Assembly (NCBI GenBank): GCA_027347805.1
Contig: DAIEQP010000248.1
Span: 1 to 5,017 of the forward strand
From: Ignavibacteria bacterium
GTDB taxonomy: Bacteria > Bacteroidota > Ignavibacteria > Ignavibacteriales > Melioribacteraceae
DNA: 5,017 nt
Direction: 5' to 3'
The first letter of the stretch is position 1. The number at the start of each line of letters is the position of its first letter. Position numbers and translations under genes: made by a program. The notes under the pieces are model-generated. The model was not told the DNA's origin. It saw only the letters and a list, made by a program, of their open reading frames with translations, and made no database searches. Shown here piece by piece: positions 1-5,017 of the stretch.

Positions 1-1499
1 TCTACAGATACTTCAAGGTCCACACCATTTCTGTTTGCAACTGATTTCATAGGCCCTACTACATCGCTGATTAACGATTTCAATGAGAACCGGCCAATTT
101 CTATTTTTTCTTTTTTGTCAACTATCTTCGAAAAATCGAGCAAATTATTTAGCAGTCCAAGTAATGAATTAGATGATTCTTTAATAAGATTGAGATAATC
201 AATTTGATCTTTTTCAAGCCGCGATTCAAGAAGTAAATCTGTTAAACCCATGATACCATTCAAAGGAGTTCTTAATTCATGACTCATATTAGAGATAAAC
301 ATGCTTTTCGCCTGATTAGCCGCATCTGAAATTTCCTTAGCTTTCCGCAATTCGTCTTCAAGAATTTTTCTATTAGTGTAATCAAGACATACACCAATAT
401 ATCCTTCAAAATTATCGTTAAGATCATAAATCGGGTTCGCAGCACATATAAGCCAGTGATATTTTGCATCACTCGCAAGCAATCGATAATCAGTTTCAAA
501 TTTTATTTTTTTATCGAATGAATCCTTAAAAATATTTGCGAACCTATCTCTGTCTTCAGGATGAATTAAATTAAGCCAGCCTTGATAAATCTGTGATTCA
601 ATTGTAGATCCGGTGAATTCAATCCAGTTACTGTTAAAATAATTGAATTGTTTATCCTTATTAGCGCGCCAGATAAGAACGGGAAATTTCTCCAGGATGT
701 TCAAATAAAAATCTTTTGCAGCTAAAACTGCCAGCTCGGTTTCCCTTCTTTTAGAAGTATCGCGGAACGTAATTACTTTTCCAAAAACATTTCCGTTTTC
801 ATCAACGATAGAAGAAATTTTTTCTTCGATTGGATAGCTTGAGCCATTTTTTGTAGATAGAATTTTATTCGTGGAAAGGTTCTTCATAAAATTCTGCGGA
901 TTCTCTTTTGAGAAATAAATAATTGCCTCAGTTGAAACATCGGGATTTGTATTATAAATCATATTTATATTTTGCCCGTTACTTTCCTGAAAAGAATAAC
1001 CGCAAAGTTTTTCTGCAACATGATTCATGAACTTTACATTATTCTGAGAATCAGTTGCTATCACACCATCGCCAATACTTTCTAAAGTGGTTTTAAACCA
1101 CAAATCAGCTTCTTTCTGCTTTTTATCCGCAGCATTTTTATAAAGTGCAATCTCAATTGTGCTTTTAAGTTCCTTCAGTTCGAATGGTTTTATTAAATAT
1201 CCATAAGGTTCAGTTGCCTTTGCTCTTTCTATTGAATTATCATTTGAAAAAGCTGTCATGTAAATAACAGGAACATTAAATCTATCTTTTATAATTTGTG
1301 CGGTTTCAATTCCATCTTTGTCACCAAGAATCATTATGTCCATCAAAACCAGTGAAGGTCTATTTTTGGATATTATTTCGATTGCGGCATCTCCATTATC
1401 AACTATGCCCAAAACATTATAGTGTAAACTTTTTAGTGATGCCTGAATAAAAAACGCAACACTTTTATCATCTTCAACAACCAGAATATCAACCTGCAT
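1..1499 (-). CDS. Receiver-PAS-PAS sensor histidine kinase, N-terminal 499 residues (3' end outside window)
   Basis: The frame is open without stops from ATG 1499 to the window edge. Domains in order: a response-regulator receiver domain (1-120) with E9-D10-D11, phospho-acceptor D54 (in LVLMDIMILGDKDG), T82 and K104 (YLIKPF); PAS 1 (about 130-250; ESIGDGVIATDSQNNVKFMN); PAS 2 (about 262-378; LIHPEDRDRF, then GYIGVCLDYTNRK), of the PAS-PAC type; a short coiled coil (380-400); and a HisKA dimerisation domain with the H-box FISNMSHELRTPLNGIMG, phospho-histidine H407. The sequence stops before the N-box of the ATPase domain, so kinase activity is inferred. There is no signal peptide or membrane segment, so it is probably a soluble sensor. 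An N-terminal receiver ahead of the sensor lets another kinase feed into it; CheA is a possible but unproven donor. The start overlaps the hemerythrin stop by 11 nt, implying translational coupling. A run of five Gs 9 nt upstream is at best a weak ribosome-binding site. Confidence 0.93.
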   Translation of the reverse strand, partial: MQVDILVVEDDKSVAFFIQASLKSLHYNVLGIVDNGDAAIEIISKNRPSLVLMDIMILGDKDGIETAQIIKDRFNVPVIYMTAFSNDNSIERAKATEPYGYLIKPFELKELKSTIEIALYKNAADKKQKEADLWFKTTLESIGDGVIATDSQNNVKFMNHVAEKLCGYSFQESNGQNINMIYNTNPDVSTEAIIYFSKENPQNFMKNLSTNKILSTKNGSSYPIEEKISSIVDENGNVFGKVITFRDTSKRRETELAVLAAKDFYLNILEKFPVLIWRANKDKQFNYFNSNWIEFTGSTIESQIYQGWLNLIHPEDRDRFANIFKDSFDKKIKFETDYRLLASDAKYHWLICAANPIYDLNDNFEGYIGVCLDYTNRKILEDELRKAKEISDAANQAKSMFISNMSHELRTPLNGIMGLTDLLLESRLEKDQIDYLNLIKESSNSLLGLLNNLLDFSKIVDKKEKIEIGRFSLKSLISDVVGPMKSVANRNGVDLEVSV

Positions 1500-1929
1500 T
1501 TTTTTGAACCCCCGTTTGATTTTGTAAATGCTGAACTGTTTTAAAATGTTTTGCAAATTTCATATCAGTCTGCAGTATATGAATTGTTAACCAGCTTTTT
1601 AAAAATTTTGCCACTTCCGCTGAGGCGAAAGTGTTTCCGTCTTTAAATTTGCCTCTAAATTCAAGCAGGTTCCTTGTCAGGTTATCGTGTTCCAACCTGT
1701 GCAACTGAAATTCGGGATACCTGCACTTAGACATCAATTCTTCCTCTTTTTTGAAATGAAAGAATATGTTTTCCAATAATTCTTTGAATAGATTATCAAG
1801 TTTTTCGTTTCCATTTCTTTCCTTTGCTGCACGATGCATACTATTTATTAGCTCAAATAAATACATATGGTGTTCATCTATTATGGCAACATCTGTACAA
1901 TATATCTTATTCCAATCAAACAAAGCCAT
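1489..1929 (-). CDS. Bacteriohemerythrin (single-domain O2-binding diiron protein)
   Basis: Hemerythrins are four-helix proteins that bind O2 at a non-haem diiron centre. Bacterial ones serve in oxygen sensing, delivery or scavenging, often near chemotaxis and signalling genes. From ATG 1929 the protein has 146 residues. It opens with the family start FDWNKIYCTDVAIIDEHH and keeps every expected iron ligand at canonical spacing: H21, H58 and E62 (in HFKKEEELM), H77 and H81 (in HRLEHDN), H117 and D122 (in HILQTD). The usual Gln before the first ligand is His (IDEHH instead of IDEQH). There is no signal peptide or membrane segment, so it should be cytoplasmic. The start is 11 nt after the cheB TAG. 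A TTG at 1950 would add seven residues and overlap cheB, but ATG before the conserved ALFDW is more likely. Its 3' end overlaps the kinase gene by 11 nt. Confidence 0.93.
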   Translation of the reverse strand: MALFDWNKIYCTDVAIIDEHHMYLFELINSMHRAAKERNGNEKLDNLFKELLENIFFHFKKEEELMSKCRYPEFQLHRLEHDNLTRNLLEFRGKFKDGNTFASAEVAKFLKSWLTIHILQTDMKFAKHFKTVQHLQNQTGVQKNAG

Positions 1930-1940
1930 TTTGTTTCTCA

Positions 1941-2222
1941 CTAACTGCAATGAGTAATAATATGTCCGGCAATTCTTTCTAGCGGCAGAACAGTATCAAC
2001 CGCACCCAGCTTAATTGCTTCATTAGGCATTCCAAAAACAACACAAGATTTTTCATCCTGGGCAATTGTATGCGCACCATTTTCTTTTAGCTCCATCATT
2101 CCTTTAGCGCCATCGTCGCCCATTCCAGTCATTATAACTCCAACTGCATTCTTTCCGGCATATCTTGAAGCAGAACGAAACAGAACATCAACAGAAGGAC
2201 GATGGCGGCTAACAAGCGGCCC
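1941..2222 (-). pseudogene. cheB: CheB C-terminal part, downstream of the premature stop
   Basis: This stretch continues the cheB frame directly after the internal TAA, with 93 sense codons before TAG. It encodes GPLVSRHRPSVDVLF, then AVGVIMTGMGDDGAKGM with the catalytic aspartate (D299 in full-length numbering, second Asp of GDDG). The substrate-site helix with QDEKSCVVFGMPNEAIKLGAVDTVLPLERIA follows. With the upstream part it would make a 355-residue CheB of normal length. Alone it lacks the nucleophile Ser and the His and cannot be an esterase. An internal ATG at 2132, preceded by GGAG at 5 nt (2138-2141), could restart translation and give a 63-residue peptide, but those bases also encode the conserved VGVIM, so the site may be accidental. 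The intact conservation says the interruption is recent, bypassed, or a sequence error. Confidence 0.85.
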
Positions 2223-2225
2223 TTA
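2223..2225 (-). other. In-frame TAA interrupting cheB
   Basis: The minus strand reads GAA ATA AAA TAA GGG CCG CTT here, in the cheB frame. Before it the frame encodes ...YYVEIK and after it GPLVSRHRPSVDVLF, a contiguous stretch of normal CheB. The TAA occupies what would be codon 262 counted from the ATG at 3008. Frame is preserved across the site, so a single base substitution (for example from AAA, CAA or GAA) explains it and a simple insertion or deletion does not. TAA is used as the genuine stop of both cheW and the MCP gene, which argues against a genome-wide change of code. Confidence 0.95.
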
Positions 2226-3008
2226 TTTTATTTCAACATAATATTTTGCCCCGCTTCTTTTTAATAGCATATGATAGTTGCCTGGCGCAATAATAGCTCT
2301 ACCTCTAATTAAAGAATCGCCATCCTGCGCTTCTTTGACAGATATTTTACATAGTCCATCCAATCTTTTTGCAAATGCTTTTGTAAAATGTTCAGGCATA
2401 TGCTGAACTATTGCAATACCAGGAGTATCAAGAGGCAGTGCTTCCAAAAATGTTTTTAATGCTTCTGTTCCACCAGTAGATGCCCCAACAACAATTATTT
2501 TTTCTGTTGTTTCAGCCATTGCATTGCTTTTTGATTTTGCAAGAATTGCGTCTGCGCTTAGTTTGGGCTGAATTGTAGTCTGCCAAACCGACTTTCTCTT
2601 TAAATTTACTCTTGATGCAGCTTTTACAACATCACAAATATGTATTCTGGATTCTTCTAAAAATTGTTTGGTACCGAGTTTGGGTTTTGTAATTAATTCC
2701 ACAGCACCATATTCAAGCGCTTTAATTGCTGTTTCCGAACCATCAATTGTTAAGCTTGAGCATATAACAACAGGAATGGGGCGCTGATCCATAATTTTCT
2801 GAAGAAATGTTATCCCATCCATCCTTGGCATTTCTACATCAAGTGTAATTACATCCGGAATTTCTTTTGCAATCCGTTCCGCAGCAATAAGAGGATCGGG
2901 AGCCGAACCAATCACTTCAATAGCCGGGTCACTTGATAAAATTTCTGTCAACGTTTGTCTAACAATGGCAGAGTCATCTACAATTAATACTCTTACTTTC
3001 TTTTCCAT
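2223..3008 (-). CDS. cheB: Chemotaxis response regulator methylesterase CheB, N-terminal part ended by a premature stop
   Basis: CheB removes methyl groups from, and deamidates, chemoreceptors once CheA has phosphorylated it. The receiver domain (1-120) has the acidic pair D11-D12, the phospho-acceptor D57 (in ITLDVEMPRMDG), S84-S85 and K108. A linker of about 45 residues leads to the methylesterase domain at about 169, with GASTGGTEAL carrying nucleophile S177 and IVQHMPEHFTKAFA carrying H203, followed by APGNYHMLL. Translation ends after residue 261 at an in-frame TAA, whereas CheB is normally about 350 residues. The third triad member, the Asp of MGxDGA, is encoded beyond the stop, so this product alone should not be an active esterase; its receiver could still accept phosphate. 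Start: ATG at 3008, giving MEKKVRVLIVDDS. A GTG at 3017 would add three residues and overlap the cheR TGA. Neither has a good Shine-Dalgarno site. Confidence 0.9.
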   Translation of the reverse strand: MEKKVRVLIVDDSAIVRQTLTEILSSDPAIEVIGSAPDPLIAAERIAKEIPDVITLDVEMPRMDGITFLQKIMDQRPIPVVICSSLTIDGSETAIKALEYGAVELITKPKLGTKQFLEESRIHICDVVKAASRVNLKRKSVWQTTIQPKLSADAILAKSKSNAMAETTEKIIVVGASTGGTEALKTFLEALPLDTPGIAIVQHMPEHFTKAFAKRLDGLCKISVKEAQDGDSLIRGRAIIAPGNYHMLLKRSGAKYYVEIK

Positions 3009-3013
3009 TCTGT

Positions 3014-3877
3014 TCACTTTTTTTGATATATGGTTGAAGCAACCCGAGTCAGCGGAAGTTCAATACCCATAATTGTTTCAGAATGCCCCAGGAAAAGATA
3101 TCCTCCAGGAGACAGTTTGCTAGCAAGTCTTTTAAGTACTTGTTCTTGAGTTTTCTTATCGAAATAAATTATCACATTCCTGCAGAATATTACATCAAGA
3201 TTTGACGGAATATCTGTTGCTTCACGCATAAGGTTTACTCTTGAAAATTCAATTTGACTTCTAACTTGAGGAATAAATCTTACTACTTGTTTTTCAGGAT
3301 TTTTACTTTTCAGTAAATATTTCTTTTTATAATTACTAGGAATAACATCAGCTTTATCCAGTTCATAAATTCCTAATGATGCATGTTTTAATACCTCGGT
3401 AGAAATATCGCTAGCATAAATCATAAATCGAAAATCACGATTTGATTCAGCAAATTCATTCAGAACAATTGCGAGTGTGTATGGTTCCTCTCCAGTTGAA
3501 CAGCCTGCACTCCAAAATTGAAAGTAATTTCCTCTTTCCCTGCTTCTGCTTTTTTCAATAAAATTAGGAAGCACTGTTTGTGAAAGATATTCGAAGTGAG
3601 CATTCTCTCTGAAGAAATCCGTTTTATTTGTCGTCACTACATCAATCAAAGGAATTAACTCTTCTTTCATACCGGTTTCTGAAAGAGCATAGTTGATATA
3701 AGTACTGTAAGAATCCATTTTCAGACTTTTCATTCGTTTGCGAATTCTTCCTTCTACAGTAAGTTTTTTTGTATCCTGAAGATGGATTCCGCAGATATTA
3801 TAAATTGTACTGCACAGCTTAGAATATTCTTCAAGCGTCAGTTCCTGTTTATAAATATTTAATTCAGAATTTTCCAT
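3014..3877 (-). CDS. cheR: Chemotaxis protein methyltransferase CheR
   Basis: CheR transfers methyl groups from S-adenosylmethionine to glutamates on chemoreceptors and so sets adaptation. At 287 residues it is of normal length. The N-terminal helical domain (about 10-80) has the basic RIRKR segment at 44-48. Next comes VTTNKTDFFRE (81-91), the conserved catalytic-side loop with its arginine at 90. The AdoMet-binding motif FWSAGCSTGEEPYT is at 121-134 and the ribose-binding acidic motif ASDIS at 155-159. FCRNVIIYFD (231-240) and PGGYLFLGHSET (257-268) complete the Rossmann-type fold. The beta-subdomain (about 171-215) is present; compared from memory, its loop is as long as that of the pentapeptide-binding enterobacterial enzyme, which agrees with the aromatic tail on the MCP encoded upstream. 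The ATG start follows a T-run with no Shine-Dalgarno site. The TGA stop lies 5 nt before the cheB ATG, so the two are probably translated together. Confidence 0.97.
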   Translation of the reverse strand: MENSELNIYKQELTLEEYSKLCSTIYNICGIHLQDTKKLTVEGRIRKRMKSLKMDSYSTYINYALSETGMKEELIPLIDVVTTNKTDFFRENAHFEYLSQTVLPNFIEKSRSRERGNYFQFWSAGCSTGEEPYTLAIVLNEFAESNRDFRFMIYASDISTEVLKHASLGIYELDKADVIPSNYKKKYLLKSKNPEKQVVRFIPQVRSQIEFSRVNLMREATDIPSNLDVIFCRNVIIYFDKKTQEQVLKRLASKLSPGGYLFLGHSETIMGIELPLTRVASTIYQKK

Positions 3878-3912
3878 AAAAAAAATTAATGCAGCCCGTT
3901 TATTCGGGCTGC
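3878..3912 (-). terminator. Hairpin plus T-run between cheW and cheR (terminator or attenuator)
   Basis: A perfect 8-bp GC-rich inverted repeat, GCAGCCCG (3891-3898) and CGGGCTGC (3905-3912), is closed by a 6-nt loop. On the minus strand it is followed by ATTAA and then eight Ts (3885-3878). The stem starts 6 nt after the cheW stop codon. The T-run ends at the base just before the cheR ATG. The plus-strand side has GA followed by six Ts, so it is roughly bidirectional. The 5-nt gap between stem and T-run is wider than in a classical terminator, so partial termination or a translational effect on cheR is as likely as full termination. Confidence 0.65.
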
Positions 3913-3918
3913 GATTTT

Positions 3919-4419
3919 TTAAGCTAATTGTGATGCGTTTTCAGTTTGTTGGACTAATGCTAATTCATCGGAAGAAAAAACTTTATCCATTTCAAGAATC
4001 ATGATAAAATTTTCTTCACGTTTACCCATTCCGCGTAGAAACTCGGCGCGGAATTTTGTTCCGAATTTAGGAGCCGGTTCAATCTGGTCAGGTTCAAGTT
4101 CAAATACTTCCTGAACTGAATCTGCAAGGGCACCCAAAATTATTGTTTCATCTTCCAGCTTTATTTCCAATACAATTATGCATGTATTGATTTTACTTTC
4201 AGTCTTGCTCATACCAAATTTTAATCTAAGATCTATTACAGGAACAACACTACCGCGGAGGTTAATTACTCCTCTCATATATTCTGGCGTTCTAGGAATT
4301 TTAGTAATAGTGGTATAATCAAGAACCTCACGAACCTTTGCAACATCCACAGCAAAGAGTTCATCATCGAGCGTAAATGTTAAGTATGGTCTAACATCTA
4401 CAATTCCAGCTACACTCAT
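3919..4419 (-). CDS. cheW: Chemotaxis coupling protein CheW
   Basis: CheW is the cytoplasmic adaptor that joins chemoreceptor tips to the CheA kinase in the sensory array. From the chosen ATG the protein has 166 residues, the normal size for a one-domain CheW. It begins with the beta-strand YLTFTLDDELFAVDVAKVRE, typical of the fold. It then carries the family signature YMRGVINLRGSVVPVIDLR (about residues 47-65), which includes the receptor- and kinase-contacting arginine and the ProVal-Ile-Asp segment. A second subdomain with ADSVQEVFELEPDQIEP follows. An in-frame ATG at 4431 would add four residues (MENK); 4419 is preferred for its GGAG at 6-nt spacing. The gene follows the MCP gene closely, as expected for receptor and coupler from one operon. 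No residue looks abnormal and it ends at TAA. A hairpin separates it from cheR. Confidence 0.96.
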   Translation of the reverse strand: MSVAGIVDVRPYLTFTLDDELFAVDVAKVREVLDYTTITKIPRTPEYMRGVINLRGSVVPVIDLRLKFGMSKTESKINTCIIVLEIKLEDETIILGALADSVQEVFELEPDQIEPAPKFGTKFRAEFLRGMGKREENFIMILEMDKVFSSDELALVQQTENASQLA

Positions 4420-4425
4420 TTTATT

Positions 4426-4429
4426 CTCC
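4426..4429 (-). promoter_or_regulatory. Shine-Dalgarno site for cheW
   Basis: GGAG on the minus strand lies 6 nt before the ATG at 4419, an ideal spacing. It overlaps the first two codons that would be used if translation began at the earlier ATG at 4431, whose own upstream sequence offers only AAGG at 3 nt. The site therefore favours the 4419 start. It is one of the few clear ribosome-binding sites in the window. Confidence 0.55.
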
Positions 4430-4444
4430 ATTTACCTTTTTGTT

Positions 4445-4473
4445 AAAAATTTGGAGGTAGAATTCTACCTCCA
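4445..4473 (-). terminator. Palindromic hairpin between the MCP gene and cheW, possible weak terminator
   Basis: Bases 4452-4473 form a perfect inverted repeat centred on an EcoRI-type GAATTC. As RNA it would give a stem of about 9 bp closed by a 4-nt AAUU loop. It begins 7 nt after the MCP stop codon. On the minus strand the stem is followed by AA and then five Ts (4449-4445). The plus-strand side also carries five Ts (4474-4478), so the element is symmetric. It could partly terminate MCP transcripts or protect their 3' end. The T-run is short and interrupted, so strong termination is not assured. Confidence 0.55.
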
Positions 4474-4480
4474 TTTTTAT

Positions 4481-5017
4481 TTAGAACCTCTCAAATTCAT
4501 TATCGAGATGGTCGACACTTGATTCCATATTTAATTTAAAACCATTTCCCTTTTGTGGACGGTTATCACTCTTAACAAAACTGGATCCGTTCCCACCATT
4601 TGAAGATGGTTTTTGATTAGTATATGAGCTGTGAGATGGTTTTATTTTTTTTCCGGTATCATTTGTTTTGAAGAATGAAATGATGCTCATCAATTGTTCT
4701 GCTTGTGATGTTAAATTTCCTGCGGTTGAAGATAATTCCTCTGAAGCAGAAGCGTTTTGCTGAATAACCTGGTCAAGTTGTTGAATTGCTTTATTGATTT
4801 GCTCTGCACCGGAATTCTGTTCGTTACTTGCAGCAGTTATTTCCTGAACAAGTTCTGCTGTTCTAGTAATATCAGGAACTAACTTGCTTAACATTTCACC
4901 AGCGTTTTCAGCCACTTCAACACTTGTTGCAGAAAGTTTATTTATTTCTGCAGCAGCAGTCTGGCTTCTTTCAGCAAGTTTTCTAACTTCGGATGCAACA
5001 ACGGCGAATCCTTTACC
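4481..5017 (-). CDS. Methyl-accepting chemotaxis protein, C-terminal part (5' end outside window)
   Basis: This is the cytoplasmic signalling end of a chemoreceptor; 178 residues are visible and the sensor and membrane parts lie beyond base 5017. The visible part opens with GKGFAVVASEVRKLAERS, the highly conserved hairpin tip that contacts CheW and CheA. A long coiled coil follows, to about residue 117 (ending SIISFFK). Two stretches fit the known MCP methylation consensus (two small residues, two any, E/Q pair, two any, two small residues): an EQ pair at visible residues 66-67 and an EE pair at 93-94. These would be substrates of the CheR and CheB encoded downstream. The last 60 or so residues are polar and rich in Ser, Asn, Gly and Lys, like a flexible tether, and end in EFERF, which fits the aromatic CheR-tethering pentapeptide. 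The frame is open to the window edge and ends at TAA. Family identity is certain; the ligand is unknown. Confidence 0.95.
   Translation of the reverse strand, partial: GKGFAVVASEVRKLAERSQTAAAEINKLSATSVEVAENAGEMLSKLVPDITRTAELVQEITAASNEQNSGAEQINKAIQQLDQVIQQNASASEELSSTAGNLTSQAEQLMSIISFFKTNDTGKKIKPSHSSYTNQKPSSNGGNGSSFVKSDNRPQKGNGFKLNMESSVDHLDNEFERF

Noticed and set aside
284..499. Minus-strand open frame of 71 codons
   Set aside because: It lies inside the kinase gene in another frame. The kinase frame there encodes PAS 2 and the HisKA H-box without a break, so this is a shadow.
1489..1510. Run of seven As across the hemerythrin-kinase overlap as a slippage site that might fuse the two proteins
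   Set aside because: A +1 shift (or loss of one A) would join the frames, but the kinase has its own ATG right at the overlap, which explains the layout more simply. No stimulatory structure is visible.
1930..1950. TTG at 1950 as the hemerythrin start
   Set aside because: It would add seven residues (LVRNK-type) that are not part of the conserved hemerythrin N-terminus. ATG at 1929 gives ligand numbering identical to the canonical spacing.
1766..1957. Plus-strand open frame of 63 codons
   Set aside because: It lies antisense to the well-supported hemerythrin gene, matches no family I recognise and has no ribosome-binding site. It is a shadow frame.
2223..2225. TAA in cheB as evidence of a reassigned genetic code
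   Set aside because: TAA ends cheW and the MCP gene at sensible places, and TAG and TGA also act as normal stops in the window, so wholesale reassignment is unlikely.
4441..4480. CTACCTCC arm of the palindrome as an anti-Shine-Dalgarno or small-RNA seed
   Set aside because: The resemblance to the 16S rRNA 3' end follows automatically from the other arm being GGAGG. There is no promoter or separate transcript signal to support a small RNA.

Overview
This is an AT-rich window (roughly one-third G+C by eye) in which every credible gene lies on the minus strand, so transcription runs from high to low coordinates. It is a chemotaxis/signalling cluster from a free-living Gram-negative-type bacterium. 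Base composition, mostly weak Shine-Dalgarno sites and the style of the REC-PAS-PAS kinase would suit the Bacteroidota/Ignavibacteriota side of the tree, but that placement is a guess. Nothing here fixes the taxon.

Layout in transcription order: (1) 5017-4481, the C-terminal 178 residues of a methyl-accepting chemotaxis protein (MCP), with the signalling hairpin tip, two consensus methylation sites, a long flexible tail and a C-terminal aromatic pentapeptide; (2) a perfect palindromic hairpin; (3) 4419-3919, the coupling protein CheW; (4) a second strong hairpin with a T-run that ends directly at the next start codon; (5) 3877-3014, the receptor methyltransferase CheR; (6) 3008-1941, the receptor methylesterase CheB, split by one in-frame TAA at 2225-2223; (7) 1929-1489, a single-domain bacteriohemerythrin; (8) 1499 to beyond base 1, a histidine kinase with an N-terminal receiver domain, two PAS domains and a HisKA domain, whose ATPase domain lies outside the window.

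The genes fit one pathway. The MCP signals through CheW to a CheA kinase not seen here. CheR and CheB should set receptor adaptation by adding and removing methyl groups, and the MCP tail looks built to tether them. The hemerythrin (an O2- or diiron-binding protein) and the receiver-PAS-kinase are packed tightly behind cheB: an 11-nt gap, then an 11-nt overlap. They are therefore probably co-transcribed, which suggests a link between oxygen or redox state and this chemotaxis module.

The most notable oddity is the cheB nonsense codon. The reading frame stays open and strongly conserved on both sides, but the catalytic aspartate is encoded only after the stop. I see no CRISPR array, transposon, tRNA or rRNA, no gene-free stretch over 300 bases, and no convincing wholly new system.
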